A DNA stretch of 64,000 nucleotides from Austropuccinia psidii (GCA_023105745.1 JALGQZ010000005.1:61432019-61496018); one strand, 5' to 3'. Shown: positions 33,917-46,030, counted from the stretch's first letter. Notes: generated by a model from the letters alone, not told the origin. Translations and numbers: made by a program.

Positions 33917-34814
33917 ATCAGTGTTTGCAAGCAGTCAAAAACTTTATGTTCTTAGGGTATTTACCTTTGACTGTGCCTTGTACAAATTTGCTTTCTGCTG
34001 ATTTGGGCAGTTTGCCTTTGTAGGTTACAACTGGGTTAATAATTGTAATCTTCCCTGTACAAGTGGTTAAGGTTGGTTTACCTTGTATTGAAGCAGAGTT
34101 TTGTGGTTTTCTACTCCTCTGAGTGGCTATTGGAGTCCACTTCTTGGCTGTGATGAGACCTTCACTTTGCCTCTTTCCTTTGCCCTTGCTGCCCTCTGGT
34201 TCTGAGGGTGTCACTGGTGTGTTGGCCTGTGACTGGGTCTCAAGTGGGATGTAATTTTCTTCCACTGAAAAGGCAGGAAAAAGAGGGCTTATGTCAGTTA
34301 AGACTTCTCAAAAATGCTGGTTTTGCACATCTAAGATTGGCCTCTGGGCTTGTATGTTACTACAATGTGCCATGTATAATGACAGTGTAATTGAATAAAC
34401 AATTCCACGTCAGAATTACAGCTTTTGGTACCCTGTCACACTGTTTGTGTGCCAGTATCCCACAGATACACTTGTGGTTTTCAAGTGTAATCTGTACAAG
34501 TGGTTTTGTATAAGTGTTATTGAGTTAACAATACACTTAACCACGCCTCAACTGATGGTTTTTCGGTCAGAGGTGTCCTTATTCAGTCAAGAATACAGGA
34601 CTTTATTGATGGCTTATGTGTTTTTATATACAAAACACACCAAAAATAGTTATTTTTGGTGGGTATTAACCACGTGAATAATACTCTTATAATATGAGTA
34701 TATATAAAGAGAAGGATAAAGATATATAAAATATATATTTTAATAGAGAAATTACACCTAAAAAAGGATAAAACACTTGTTAATATGTCATAAAAAGAGA
34801 AAAGACTTACTCAT
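33196..34814 (-). CDS. Candidate three-exon accessory ORF of element C overlapping Gag
   Basis: Proposed exons on the minus strand: 34814-34811 (ATG A, donor GTAAGT), 34264-33965 (acceptor after CTGCCTTTTCAG, donor AAAG|GTAAAT) and 33896-33196 (acceptor TACCTCAG). Joined, they form one uninterrupted frame of about 334 codons even in this decayed copy. The N-terminal third is basic and disordered; the C-terminal part looks helical (KDLFQWSMDNKRFNLATHW ... ENQATILAIEEQL). Exon 3 overlaps the gag frame for 701 bp in another frame. I recall this protein family being predicted many times in Austropuccinia. Function unknown; splicing is inferred from motifs and frame continuity. Confidence 0.55.
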
Positions 34815-34838
34815 AAGGTCCAAAAAAGGATTTCAAAA

Positions 34839-34857
34839 CACGGCCAGGCCCCCAAAA
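34839..34857 (-). other. Primer-binding site of element C
   Basis: Sense TTTTGGGGGCCTGGCCGTG next to the 5' LTR, the same as in A with one extra T. The leader 34838-34265 downstream is AT-rich, holds the short first exon of the accessory ORF and its 546-bp candidate intron, and shows no other ORF. Confidence 0.65.
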
Positions 34858-36295
34858 TGTGAGGATGAGTCTATGATAAAGGTGTATATAAGTATTTACA
34901 GGCTTTAACTTTGACTGTGACACGGTAAAAATAGCTTTAAAAGATAATAAAGTCAATAATAAATGATTAAATTAAGATATTAAGGGCTTTACTATAGAGA
35001 TATAGTGGTGGTGAGCGCTGTTGAAAGCCCTAGGTGCAGCTTTACCTGTTGGGTTACAGTAATAAAGACTACAATACTTTTAATTTAAGAGTATACCTGA
35101 TTATTAGCCAAGAGTAAAACTGTTTTTGACAGTTTACTACATAGGTTATTCAAGAGCAGGATGAGGAAACAATTCTGGCTGTGAAAAGCCTCCTTTTTAA
35201 CCTGAAATGGGGTGGAAAGGGTGCTAGGCCTTTCCACATAGAGGAAGTGAAGATTCTTTCACTTTCTAGTACTGGCTTGTCGTTTGCAAACAGCCTTTAT
35301 AACCTGTATTGGGCTCAGATGTGGTTTTGAAACCACATCTGGGCAGTTTTCACCAATACAGGGTGAAAACTTTCCTCTGGGGACCTCACAGCCTGATTCT
35401 GACGTGTATGACGTGTAGAATGCTGTACAGAAACTGTATGGGACCCCAGTATTGACTGAAATATGAGGTATTGAAGTAAAAACAAGCTCCTTCATCTATT
35501 TGACACCTCATATTCATGATTATGGGATATTATCCAATGGTAAGGCTGTATATGACAGCAGGTGGGAATCTGACCTTAAAACAGCCATAACTTTGTCAAT
35601 TATTGAGATATCAACCTCAAAATTGGTTCCGTGTGTAGCCCTGTATGTGCTCTACACAATGGTACCCAATTTGGTATGGTTATCATTAAATATGGCAAAG
35701 TAATCCCATGTACAAGGTTTTTGTACCTAGGCATGGTTTGGGCAAAAAGCTGTATTGAGCTTGTTTGCCTCATAACTTCTGTTATGGTTGAGATATAAAG
35801 AAGTGGATGGCACCATCTGATAGCCCTGATTGTGCTCTTTTCAAAGATACCCCACTTCAGGTATCCCACACTAAAACTGTAGAAGTTAGATGAGAGGTGA
35901 ATATTTTGTTCACCCTTATTTGGCCTGAAATTGACCATAACTCCAGTAATATTGGTGCTAGCTCAGTTTGGCTGGTACCATTGGATAGCCCTGTCTTAGA
36001 GCTTCATTTTTAGTACCCATTTGATGGGGTTAAGCCTCTCCTTCTAGATTTTAGATGAGAGGTGAAAATTAAGGTTTATGCTCAGCAATAACTTTGAGCA
36101 GGATTAACTTTGTTATTTCTTGTCCCATGGTGATGGTACTTATATTTTCAGAAAGAGGTGAGTTTCTTCTATCGTTTGATACATTTTGAGCTAATTTGGC
36201 TCAGTTCCATGTTTTGGTGGTATCTTGGCTATACCATTGGTTTATGGTATTTTGGCTGTCATGCTTGTGCTCTGGTTTTGAGTCACAGGCTGACA
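34858..36295 (-). repeat. Element C 5' LTR
   Basis: 1438 bp, ends TGTGAGGATGAG on the left and GGCTGACA on the right in plus orientation, followed by TSD ctaac (36296-36300). Confidence 0.95.
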
Positions 36296-37520
36296 CTAAC
36301 CCATAAGCACAAAATCTCTTGATCATTTTTTCTAAAGTCTGAATCATTCTTTCTGCTAGCCCATCTGTTTGAGAGTGATATTCTGTAGAGAATGATAACT
36401 TAGTCCCAAACAATATATGAAGATTGGTCCAAAGTGCACATGTGAACTTGGTATCTCTGTCACTTATGATATTCTTGAATAATCCTGTATGAGAAATAAC
36501 TCTACTCCATAGAAGAAGAGCTGTATCCATAGCTGTGTCATCTTTATGACATGGTAAGAATACGGGAGTCTTGCTATATCTGTCCACAATAACTAAACAA
36601 GCATTATAGCTTCTGTCACCACTTGGAGGAAGTTCTGTGAGCCAATACATGTGAACAACTTCTCAAGGGGATTTTGGTTCTTGAATATGAATCATAAGTC
36701 TCAATTTCTTTCCTGTACTCCTGTTTGCTTTTTGACATCTGTCACAGGTATGGAAATATTTAATGGTCTCTTTTCTCCAAGATGGCCACCATGCACAGTT
36801 CTTCACTTTCTCAAGTGTTCTGTCCTCTGACAGGTGTTCAGAATAGATTCTATCATGGCATTCATGATGAATGGTATTGATAAGAAATCTCCTACACAAT
36901 CTCATTACACAAGAATGTTTGGTTTTGTGGTAAATAATCCCATCAATCAAGTGAAATCTTCCTTCAGATTTGGAATTCTTCCAAGCTTCATCCAGTGCAT
37001 TGACTAAAGATGTATCTTTGCAGTCTTTATCTAATAAGGAACTTAATTCATGGCAATTCTTGTCTTTCTTACAAGATTCCCTGACTTCTTCTAAGAATTC
37101 AGTCCCAATATCAGTTATTTTAATTCCCTCAATATGAATTTGTGGTTCTGCTTCCAAAGGTGCATAAGCTGGATTATCAGGAGTATTGACTAATTTCCAC
37201 CTGCTAAGTCCATCAGAAATCTTGTGAATGTTTCCTGCTTTTTGAACTATAGTCATGTTTCCTCTATATTCTTGAATGGCTTTTTGCCATCTCAACATAT
37301 GTCTGTTGGAAGTTTTCATTTTAAGAAGTGATTTTACTGCATTACAGCCATTTATCACTTCCAAAACACTTCCATCAAGATAATAGTGTAATTTATAAAG
37401 TGCCTATACCAAACATAAGCACTCCATTTGGCTTGCACCATATCTGGCTTCTGTTGGTTTGATTTTTCTTGAGATGTAACAACCTGGTCCTTCTGTAGGT
37501 TTGTAATCAATAATTTGGAC
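36296..37520 (-). pseudogene. Element D RNase H end, integrase zinc domain and core
   Basis: The frame 37364-36663 covers the RNase H tail and the HHCC domain (HECHD...[12 protein letters not shown]...CDRCQKAN). The frame 36650-36296 covers the core up to the C insertion. The first catalytic motif, usually MDW, reads MYW, so the first Asp is lost; D of SDRD and E of LAERMIQ remain. RNase H near 37380-37520 contains stops. Confidence 0.87.
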
Positions 37521-38440
37521 TCAATGTAGGGCTGCCCCTAATCCATCTCCACATGCATCCATGTACAATTTAAAAGGTATATTCGAGTCAGGCATGAGGA
37601 GTGAAGGTGCTTCTACAAGAGCTTTCCTTATCTTCTCATAAGCTTTAATTCTTTCCTGTGTCATCTCAAGCACTGTCTGTTGATCACAGATTCTGTAGAT
37701 TGACATGGCTAGAATTGCAAAGTCTTTCAAGTGTTTCCTATATATAATAACTGGAAAATCCTAAAAAAGACATCATTTCTTTCTTATTCTGGGGTATTGG
37801 CTTAAGTAACACTGCTGCCACTTTATTTTTGTCAATACCAAAGCTTAAACTAGAAACAATATGTCCTAATTCTTTGAGCTCTTCAAAGCCAAAATTGCAT
37901 TTCTTTAGTGAAATCTTCATATTTACTTCTGCAACTTTGTGAAGTACTCTTGCAAGTCTTTCAAGTTGCAAAGACCATTAATCAGAACATATGATAACAT
38001 CATCAATATAAATGATAAGCCATCATTCATATAATTCTGTGTGGAAGATGGTATTCATCATTCTTTGATCATGAGATGGTGCATTTTTAATACCAAATGG
38101 CATTCTAAGATACTCATAAATACCACATTGAGTGATAATTCTAAGTAATTTCTGACCTTTAGGCGTCAAAAATGTTTGGTGAAAGCCTTTTAATGCATCC
38201 ATTGATGTTATATACTTGGCTTTAGATAATTGGGTCAATTTTTCTTGTATTCTAGGGATTGGATACCTATCTGGAACTGTGTAGGTATTTAATGCTCTAA
38301 AATCTCTAACCATCCTTGATTTATCATTATGCCAAGAAATAATGACAGGTGTTTTCACTTCAACTTCTTCATTATGGCCTACTTTCCTTAGTACACCAAG
38401 TTGTATCAATTCTTGGATATTTTTTTCCTAGGCTTCTCTA
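37521..38440 (-). pseudogene. Element D reverse transcriptase
   Basis: Pieces 38409-38023 (palm, up to FPTELYE), 37971-37738 (thumb) and 37730-37521 (start of RNase H, LYMDACGDGLGAALH). The YIDD motif itself survives around 38010, but it is flanked by a TGA on one side and a TAA on the other. Confidence 0.88.
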
Positions 38441-39240
38441 GCTCTGGGAGTGGCTGGATAAGCTGGTCTTCCAAGTACTGGATGGTATAGTCTGTCAATA
38501 TTAAGAGTAATATCAACTTCATGTCCTTTTATAGCGCACAATGGCTCATCATCAGAGGCAAATGCAGTATTATATGTGTATAACATGTCAAGAAGTTCAT
38601 GTCTCAGCTTTGGTTACAATGATGCATTAATTTGTGCTTCAACAAGTTGATTAGTCACAAATTTCTCCTTATAAGTATCTTTTTTAGAAGATACCAGTGA
38701 TATTTGTTTTGGAATATTGGAAAAAGCAAATTTTTGTCTCTTGTTTTCTCCAATTGTGAAATATCTATCCTTATGGTTATTGATGTCAATGTTATAGATA
38801 TTCAAGTAATCATTTCCAATAACAATTTGCTGAGATGTGCAATTTTCCATTACTACAATCTCAGTCTTTATTCTAATACTTCCTGCTGGGTGTGGAAATA
38901 CAAGATTAGTGTCTAATATACCCAAAGGGTACATATTATCACTGGCACTACTAAATTGTACACCCTCTATTAGTAACAGATGATTCTTCCATCCAGGGAG
39001 TATGGCTTGAAGATAATTGTTGCCTACACAAGTACAAAATGCCCCTGTATCCAAATTCACTTTGGCTTCAATATCATTCATCAGAACTGATGTGACACAA
39101 GATTCTCCAGAAGTGTATCCTTTACCTCTAGCAGGTTTGGTTTTACACATTCTGGTGTCTTGGATATTGATCAGGTTATGACAGTCCTCACTGTACTGTG
39201 GCAAATGAGTATGGACTTCTGTCACCTCAAAGAAAGCTGT
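38441..39240 (-). pseudogene. Element D protease region
   Basis: The frame 39225-38614 carries an intact retropepsin motif ([14 protein letters not shown]) and the linker to RT. The next stretch, 38613-38441, has stops. Sister sequence of A residues 400-600. Confidence 0.87.
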
Positions 39241-40642
39241 AATGTTTTAAATGGGATACTCCTCTACTTGTGTATCTTCAGAGACTGCAGAATCTAAGTC
39301 AGATTCTTCTTCTCTTCAGTGCACTAAACTCCTTAAATGACTTGAGCTTCATTGATCTTCGTGTTTTTGGTGCAAGTGTTGGCTAAATGTCAAGTGCTTC
39401 CACATTTATGACACTTCAAGATGGGTCTTTCAGGTTTTCTGTCCTCTCTGGAAATCTTAGGGACCATTTTGGACTCCATAGGGATTTGAGTCCAAGTCTT
39501 ACCAATTCTTGTTCTAGGAATGATATCTTCCATTGCATTGATTTAGTCCTCTGTTGAACAGGGTTCTACACATCTGCACTTGATAGCATGATCCAGCTCT
39601 CCTCCACATTTTCTTAATATTTTCATATTAATCATGGTTTCAGACATATCCGGGTGTAAAGCAGATAACCTGTCTTTCTGCTTGAAGAACCAAGTAAGTG
39701 GTTTATCCTTTTCTGAGTTAAAAAGGGCACTTTCAAAAGAATTACCCATTTTAAACCTCTAAGAATTATTGGCCCATTTGGCAATCATTTCAGATTTCCG
39801 CCAAGACCAATCATGTTTCCCATGATCTTGTCTCATCTTGTAATACCATTCCTTTGCAGTTCTGGTAAACAGAGAGTGAACGTTTCTCACTATAATTTTA
39901 TCAGGTATGTGAAAATCTTCTTGCAACATATCAATAGCTCTGATGATCTCAATATGTTTATATTTTCCTTCACCAGAGAATGTTGGCCATTCTTCCAATT
40001 TGGGATTATCTTTTGCAGAGATAATATTTTCTCCTAAGAATGGGGTCAAACTTCCTTTAACAGAAAGCTTTTCTTCAGTCAAAGGGGTAGAATGTCTTGG
40101 CATATGTGGTTCATAATTCTTATGAATCTGTTCACATTTGCAATGATTTCATCCTTTAACTTCTGACTTTCACTGTCACTTTTGGCCAAATGTGTGGCAA
40201 ACTGATTGGTATTTTTAGTTATTTCCAAGACATGGTATTTCATAATTCTAAGTTGATCATTAATGTTTAAAATGGAAAGATATTCCACTTTGTCATTTTG
40301 AACTTGAAATTTACTCTCAATTCTGTCACATGTATTGGTAATTGAATAAAGTCTGGAATTTGTCAATTGACACCATTCAGTATACTGTTTGTCATTTCTT
40401 TTCAACTAATTCATGTCCAATATGATTTTATTTAACTTTGCATCAAATTTGCCAAGTCCTACATCAATACTACATTTAACAACCTTTATTGCATCTATGA
40501 TTTGCATGAAAAAGTCCTGTTCATCCTTTCCTGCTCTTTGGCTGTGAATTCCATAAGAGTCCTGGCCATATTGAAGACACTGTTCACACCTGAAGGCCCC
40601 AATTTGGGAAGCCTGTACCCTTGTGGTTAAGGTCTGTGTCAA
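39241..40642 (-). pseudogene. Element D Gag
   Basis: Broken into 40642-40406, 40405-40079, 40103-39759 and 39749-39543. Coiled-coil-like N-terminus, then the capsid region (LEEWPTFSGEGKYKH..., KWANNS). The zinc knuckle (39413-39372) has all C/H positions but a TGA inside it (CHKCGST-stop-HLANTC). Downstream is an acidic, frame-broken linker. Confidence 0.87.
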
Positions 40643-41465
40643 TTGGCTTTCCCTTTGCCATTGGCTTGATGGTCTTGGGACCTTCCTGTTTCTCCTGAGG
40701 TCCTTTGGGCTTGTCCTTGGACACTTCTGGTGCTGGTTTGGTGCTGGTAGATGCCACTGGGCCTTCTGTCTCGAAAGCTGGAGTCATTTCCAGTTCCTTC
40801 TTCTGGTCTATGGATGAAAAACTTTGGTTCTGAAAAAAATTCTTTATCTTTTTGACTTTGTCTTTGCAAGACAATGGGCTCCAAACTCCTAAGAGTTCTA
40901 AGGTCTTCTCCTGACCCAGAAAGCTCTTGATGTGTAAGTATAAGTTCATGCCCCCCAGCCAAAGGCTTGGGCATATTTCCCACTCCTCTTCCTTGGCTGC
41001 TCTGAACCAATTTTTGTATTGTCATTGATAAATTTCAATTTCTGGAACTTGAAAGTGGTTAAGCCCTTGAAGTATTATCATGAATCAGTCCAGATTCAGA
41101 ATTTATGTCAAAATTTGTGGGGACAGACCTTGGGGAATAGGGGGAAACTCTGGCATCCTCCATATGTATATTTCTTGAGGAATATTTGAAACTTCTGGAT
41201 TTGGTCTTGCCTCTTCCTTGTCCACATCCATCTCGTTGGACTGAATAATTGCTTCCATTTCTGGTATGCACCATTTTTACATTAATTTAAGACAAAATAA
41301 GAATTGGAAACAAAAAGCACACACCTTTTGGTGGTTGTTTGTATTGTTCTGTTTTAAATAAAGTGCCTCTTTTAGAAATTTGCACTTTAATACTTTCTTC
41401 AGATTATGCTTCTGAAGATTCTGGACTACTGATGTATCTTTTACTGAGTCTGTTGCCAGCTGCAC
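40584..41465 (-). pseudogene. Element D Gag N-terminus and overlapping accessory ORF remnant
   Basis: Gag ATG at 41274 opens to 41059, and the same frame reopens at 41025-40639. A different frame is open at 40949-40584 with a PVASTSTKPAPE stretch like that in A. A candidate intron 41324-41261 (CAAAAG|GTGTGT ... ATACCAG) has the Gag ATG fourteen bases before its end. An upstream exon (41465-41325) follows a good acceptor (TTTCTCTAG near 41490). After splicing, the frame is stopped soon, so this copy is decayed. Confidence 0.55.
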
Positions 41466-41864
41466 AGTATTTGATTAAAGACACTAGAGAAAGAATTGAT
41501 AAAAAATTACTTTTTATGCTTTTAAGATAATTTTAAGAATTTTTATAAATTTTGATTTTTTGAATAAAAAGAATCATTCTTTTTGAAGGAAAAGAAATCA
41601 AAATTCAATGTTTTGAATCAAAATTAATTCAGAGTAACCCAAAGAATAACTTTATAGGTTTTTGGATGTGAAAAAGCCACGTGTAAAAACAGTATAAAAT
41701 TAAACCAAATTCCTCAATGAAAAGATTTTAAGACAGTTTCAAAAATAAAAATAACTTTAAATTTCAATTGAAAGAAAAACAATTATTAAATTAATATATA
41801 TCAGAGCTTAAAAATATATTAATTAAGGGTACAAGGTTCAAAAAAACATGGGCAGGCTCCCAAA
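41466..41864 (-). other. Element D leader and primer-binding site
   Basis: Sense TTTGGGAGCCTGCCCATG (41864-41847) directly follows the 5' LTR. The leader is A/T-rich and contains the block with CACGTGG at 41686-41664 shared with A. No ORF. Confidence 0.65.
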
Positions 41865-43048
41865 TTTAAGGTGTGTCTATGAAACTCTTGATAATATTAC
41901 TATTAATCAACAGTGCTAAGACTGTTCTTATGAAATATAATAATAAAAAATTATTATAGAAACAATTAAATAATTAAAGAATTAATTCTTTTACATGTTA
42001 TGCACTACTAGTGATTACAACAGTAAGCAGTAATTGTCTACAAGAATCAATTACAAGAAGAATTTTATAATACAAACTGCTTTTATTAAAATAATAAAAT
42101 TATTGTAATCTATAATTATCTTTTACAAGAATAATTCTAAACATAATTCTTGAAGAAAGCTATTACTAGAGAAAAACATTAAAATTGAGATAAACTACTC
42201 ACTATTAATCCAATGAACCTTTTAGATGATAATAGTAGGGAAATATGACTTGCAATTGTGGATTTAATGGATTAAAATTGATTTATAACAGTATTAAACA
42301 AATTATAGTTGATTTATATGATTACACATCTTTCTGATTAATTTCTGAAAGAATAAAACACTTAAGAAATAGTTTAACTAATACTTACTTGTTTGGTGCT
42401 AAAGGTATAATATAATAATTTTATTATTTGCAAAAAACAGCAACAGGAGGCCTCTTTTAAGTCTAAGACAGCTCACAGAGGCATGCCATGGAGCAAACTG
42501 AAAAACCAGTGAGTGAGAAAAAAATAAAGCCTTTTGGATTATTGATGGCATCATTTCTTGTCACATAACATTATCATAATTACTTAATTGAGGCTTTTAC
42601 GTGACTACCAACCCATTTATGGTTAAGAATAAAAGGAGTAACAACTGTAAATCTTCTTTTATTGCAAAAAAATCATTGATTTCTAAAAGTTATGAATTTT
42701 ATTGGTAATTTCATCACAGAGGTGATTTTCTGTAAATTTTTAAAGATTCTGTGTTTCATGTGGAATCTTTTATGTGGTATTGAAGTATTTTCCATATTAC
42801 CACCTCAAAGAGTTCATTTGAGCTTATTTACTCTATGGAGCTACCCTATGTCAATTTGTGTGTAGAATCCAAATCTGGCCTTAAATCCATGGACTTACTT
42901 ACTCACTAAAACACTTTTCATCTTTCCTGTAATCAAAAATCATGAATTGTGAATATATGCATGACTTATGGGTTATGCATAGTTCAGAATTTATTTTTAA
43001 GATAATTGTGGCCTATTTGGGTATGTAAAATAAACCTCAAGGCTCACA
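41865..43048 (-). repeat. Element D 5' LTR (1184 bp)
   Basis: Same ends as the 3' LTR (the terminal CA of the sense strand has mutated to AA). It lacks the about 700 bp present in the middle of the 3' LTR. TSD aacaa follows at 43049-43053. Confidence 0.9.
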
Positions 43049-43637
43049 AACAATGAAAAATTCAGGTAAGTCAATCAATCAAATATCAACTGAAATCTTC
43101 AATTCAATAAATCAATATGTCAAATCAAATCAAAATCTTTCAGAAAATAAATCAGTGAAATAAATTCTTGAGGAAAATCAATTCATGTCAAAAATCTTCA
43201 TGTCAAAAATCAACAGGATCAATAAAAACCTTCAGGTAAATCAGTTTTCTTAAAACAAAGATCAATTATATGCCAAATGAGTAACTCAAAGCAAATCAAG
43301 TGAGTTCTTCTTTAAAATCAAAATCAATCTTGATGTGAAGAAGGTGTCTGAATGAATTTTGATAACAAACTTAACAATCAAATGAAAATTAAAATGAAAC
43401 CTTAATTCTGAATGAATTAATTTCTGAGTTGAATCCATATTTCAAAAGAAAAACAAAAATAAAAATAAGGCATCTTTCAATTTTCAAGATGAAGAATGAA
43501 TGTGAGAAAATTGACAGGTGACAATAAATTATAAAGCTCATAAGCATTAAAGATTCATAAATTCAATGCAATGAGTGAATGTAATGATAAAGAATGAATG
43601 AAAAGAATGAGATGATTTTATCAGTTACTTGATATAA
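43049..43637 (-). other. Element E leader, LTR-proximal part
   Basis: Matches B's leader (17500-18158): drifting TCAATCAAATC repeats, then TTATATCAAGTAACTGAT next to the LTR. It begins with the second copy of TSD aacaa. Confidence 0.82.
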
Positions 43638-45135
43638 TTTCACAAGGGCTCTTGGGAAAAACAAGAGTGTCCTGGAACCCAATAATGAGGGAACTGAGTT
43701 GGAAGACTCCAAAGAATAAAGAAGATAAAAATAAAGCAATCAATTTCTCTAAGAAATATGCAGGTAAAAAATGAGATTCAATAAGAGACATAAGAAGCCA
43801 AATGGCCAAAGAGCCAACCAAGTAAGTATTTAATGACTTTTTCAACCTTCCAGAATTAACAATGGAATTAGTAAAGGATATGAACACCAATATCCACTGA
43901 CAGGAAAAGAAAGAAAAGATAAATTTGAAAAATGACTGACTTGCTAATATCAGTATTAACTTGACAAAAGAGATAATATAAATGAAGATCAAATAATATC
44001 AAAATATATCAATTAACTTGGGGTAAAACCCCCAGGGTCAAAGGAAGCTGGTATAGGTGAAAGGCTGAGAGCTTGACTCTTTCAGGCTGGAAGCTGGTCT
44101 GTATTTAATACTTGAAGCTGTATTGATTGTCTGAAGGAATGTATTACTTTCCAAAGTGAGGAATGAACTGGGTTGAATTCTCTTCCCATGGTGTATGAAT
44201 GAAAATCCAGGTCTTGATGAATCCAGACTGTATTGAATGAATGTGGATGCCAAGGTGATTTGATGGAGCATTGACATCTGAAAGATTGTTTTGGAACGTC
44301 CTCTTTGATATCCCTTGAGAATGAACTGCCAGTATTCCCTTGGAGGAATACTGTGAATGAGAATATGCAATTATTTCTTAGTGGCCCCATTGATATTTGA
44401 GAGTGACACTTGTCCTTGAGCCTTGATTAATCCTCTCAATGATGTGATGCCTTGTTGAAATGATGGAATGTTGAAATAACCTTTTGAAATTGGCGCCATT
44501 GGATTTCTAGTCAAAAAAGATGCATAATGGTGTATAACACCATTTATGGCACTTTTTGTTAATGGAGGGTGAAAGAGGCCAAATCTCTTTTTCAAGGATG
44601 CCAGGAGCATATGAGTGAATAATGAGCTTTGGGTGGCTTCAGAGGTGACAAAGTGTTTTTTTTTGGTTTTTTGGCCAAATACAGCTTATACAGCTTTAAA
44701 ACTGTTTTTTCTCAAAGTGACCAAAAAGTGCGCATTTTGTGCAAAACTGGCAATGAAGCCGCAAATGCCCTAATTTGGGCATTTGGGAATATTTCCCATA
44801 TTACATGGGAAGAAGGAATAAAAACGCCAAATACAGACAAATGCGTAAAACTGTATTGAAATCTTAAAAAGCCAAATACAGGCTTTTGGGCTGTATTTTC
44901 TCTGTTGACTTCAAAATACCTAAGAGCTCCCAAAAGAAATGACTTGCAAGGAAAGGGCTGATAATGATGAAGGGGCCAAGTTTTCCCCAGATATTGAAAT
45001 GGCCCTAAAAGTCCAGGAAAGATGATATGGCTGATTTGTCCGAGGATTATGGATATGGCCAAATTGCCACAAATTGGATATAGCATGGATATGCCATATG
45101 GAGGTCCAAGAAGGTGAATTGCAATGGTTTTGAAA
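43638..45135 (-). repeat. Element E 5' LTR (1498 bp)
   Basis: Aligns with B's LTR over its whole length. The termini have decayed (TTTCAC for TGTCAC and TTTTGAAA for TTGTGACA). It has only one TGCGCA-like unit near 44731, where B has an array of about 15, so the array grew in the B lineage or was lost here. Confidence 0.9.
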
Positions 45136-46030
45136 CTCATAAACTTTGATTATCCCTTTTGTCATCTCAAGTGCTGTCTGTTGATCACAGATTCTGCAGA
45201 GTGATGTGGGTAGAATTTCCAAATCCTTCATATTACACCCAGATTAACTGGAAGATCCAAGAAAAGATGTCATTTCTTTTTATCCTTGGGCATCATCTTT
45301 CAAAAAATTGCTGCTACTTTATTTTTGTCAATACCCAAGCTCAATTGTGAAACTACATTTCCAAGTGCCTTGAGTTCTGGAAACCCAAAAGTTCATTTCT
45401 TAAGACAAATCTTCATGTTTACCTCTCAAACTTTTTCCACTGTTCTTTCCAAGATTTTAAGTGGCAAAACCCATGAGTCTGAACATATAATTATGTTATC
45501 AATATAAAGAATGAGTCATCTTTAAGATAATTCTGTGGGGAAGATGTTATACATCAATCTTTGATATTGAAACAGAGCATTCTTAAACCTAAAGGGCATT
45601 CTCAGACAGTAATAAGTCCCACAGTTATTGTTAATTCTGAGTAACTTGTTGGATTTAGGCAGTAGGGTATTCTGATGAAATGGCTTCAATGCATCCATTG
45701 AATTTATGTACTTGGCTTTAGATAATTGGTGCAAGGTTTCTTGAATTCTAGTTAATGGATACATACCTCAATCTTTGTAGGTATTTAATGCTCTGGAATC
45801 TCCAACTATCCTTGATTTATCATTATTCCAAGCAATAATGACAATAGTTGTAAGCTCAACTTCTTCATTATGGCTTACATTCCTCAATACATTAAGTTGT
45901 ATTAGCTCTTGCATATGTTTGTCCAATGCTTCTCTATTTCTGGGGCTGTCTGGGCAAGATGTTATTCTAAGTACTGGAGTGTATGATCTATCAATAATAA
46001 AAGTCTTATTAACCTAATGTCCACTAATAA
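45136..46030 (-). pseudogene. Element F: old fragment of D-like reverse transcriptase
   Basis: Homologous to D at about 37640-38530: RNase H start, thumb, palm (45764-45522; MDALKPFHQN...LRMPFRFKNA). Heavily mutated. Similarity ends near 46030. Its left continuation would lie beyond E, outside the window. It is the insertion target of E and so the oldest layer of the stack. Confidence 0.82.

Larger units (their letters stand above)
26739..36295 (-). mobile_element. Element C: Ty3/gypsy chromovirus nested in D integrase
   Basis: Two LTRs of exactly 1438 bp (26739-28176 and 34858-36295) with TSD ctaac (26734-26738, 36296-36300). Minus strand. About 20 differences in the first 350 bp of the two LTRs, mostly transitions, so it is much older than B. 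It lies in D's integrase core, and D's protein reads on across it (CAYGL ... CTLIPALELAYKTS). Confidence 0.95.
23954..43048 (-). mobile_element. Element D: decayed Ty3/gypsy chromovirus in the leader of E, host of C
   Basis: LTRs at 23954-25846 (3') and 41865-43048 (5') and a perfect TSD aacaa. D is the sister family of A, sharing LTR start TGTGAGCCTTGAG, primer site and protein sequence. It is interrupted by C at 26739-36295. Coding sequence carries many stops and frameshifts. Confidence 0.93.
1..45135 (-). mobile_element. Element E: decayed Ty3/gypsy element, outer shell of the nest
   Basis: E is a diverged copy of the same family as element B and is read on the minus strand. Its pieces lie at 43638-45135 (5' LTR), 43049-43637 plus 23816-23953 (leader), 22890-23815 plus 21284-21456 plus about 2500-2682 (gag) and 2500-1 (protease, RT, RNase H, start of integrase). 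The rest of integrase and the 3' LTR lie left of the window. It is interrupted by A, D and a solo LTR. When the insertions are removed and one TSD copy deleted, the remaining pieces line up in order with B. Its right flank is D-like pol (F), so E itself was inserted into an older element. Confidence 0.88.
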
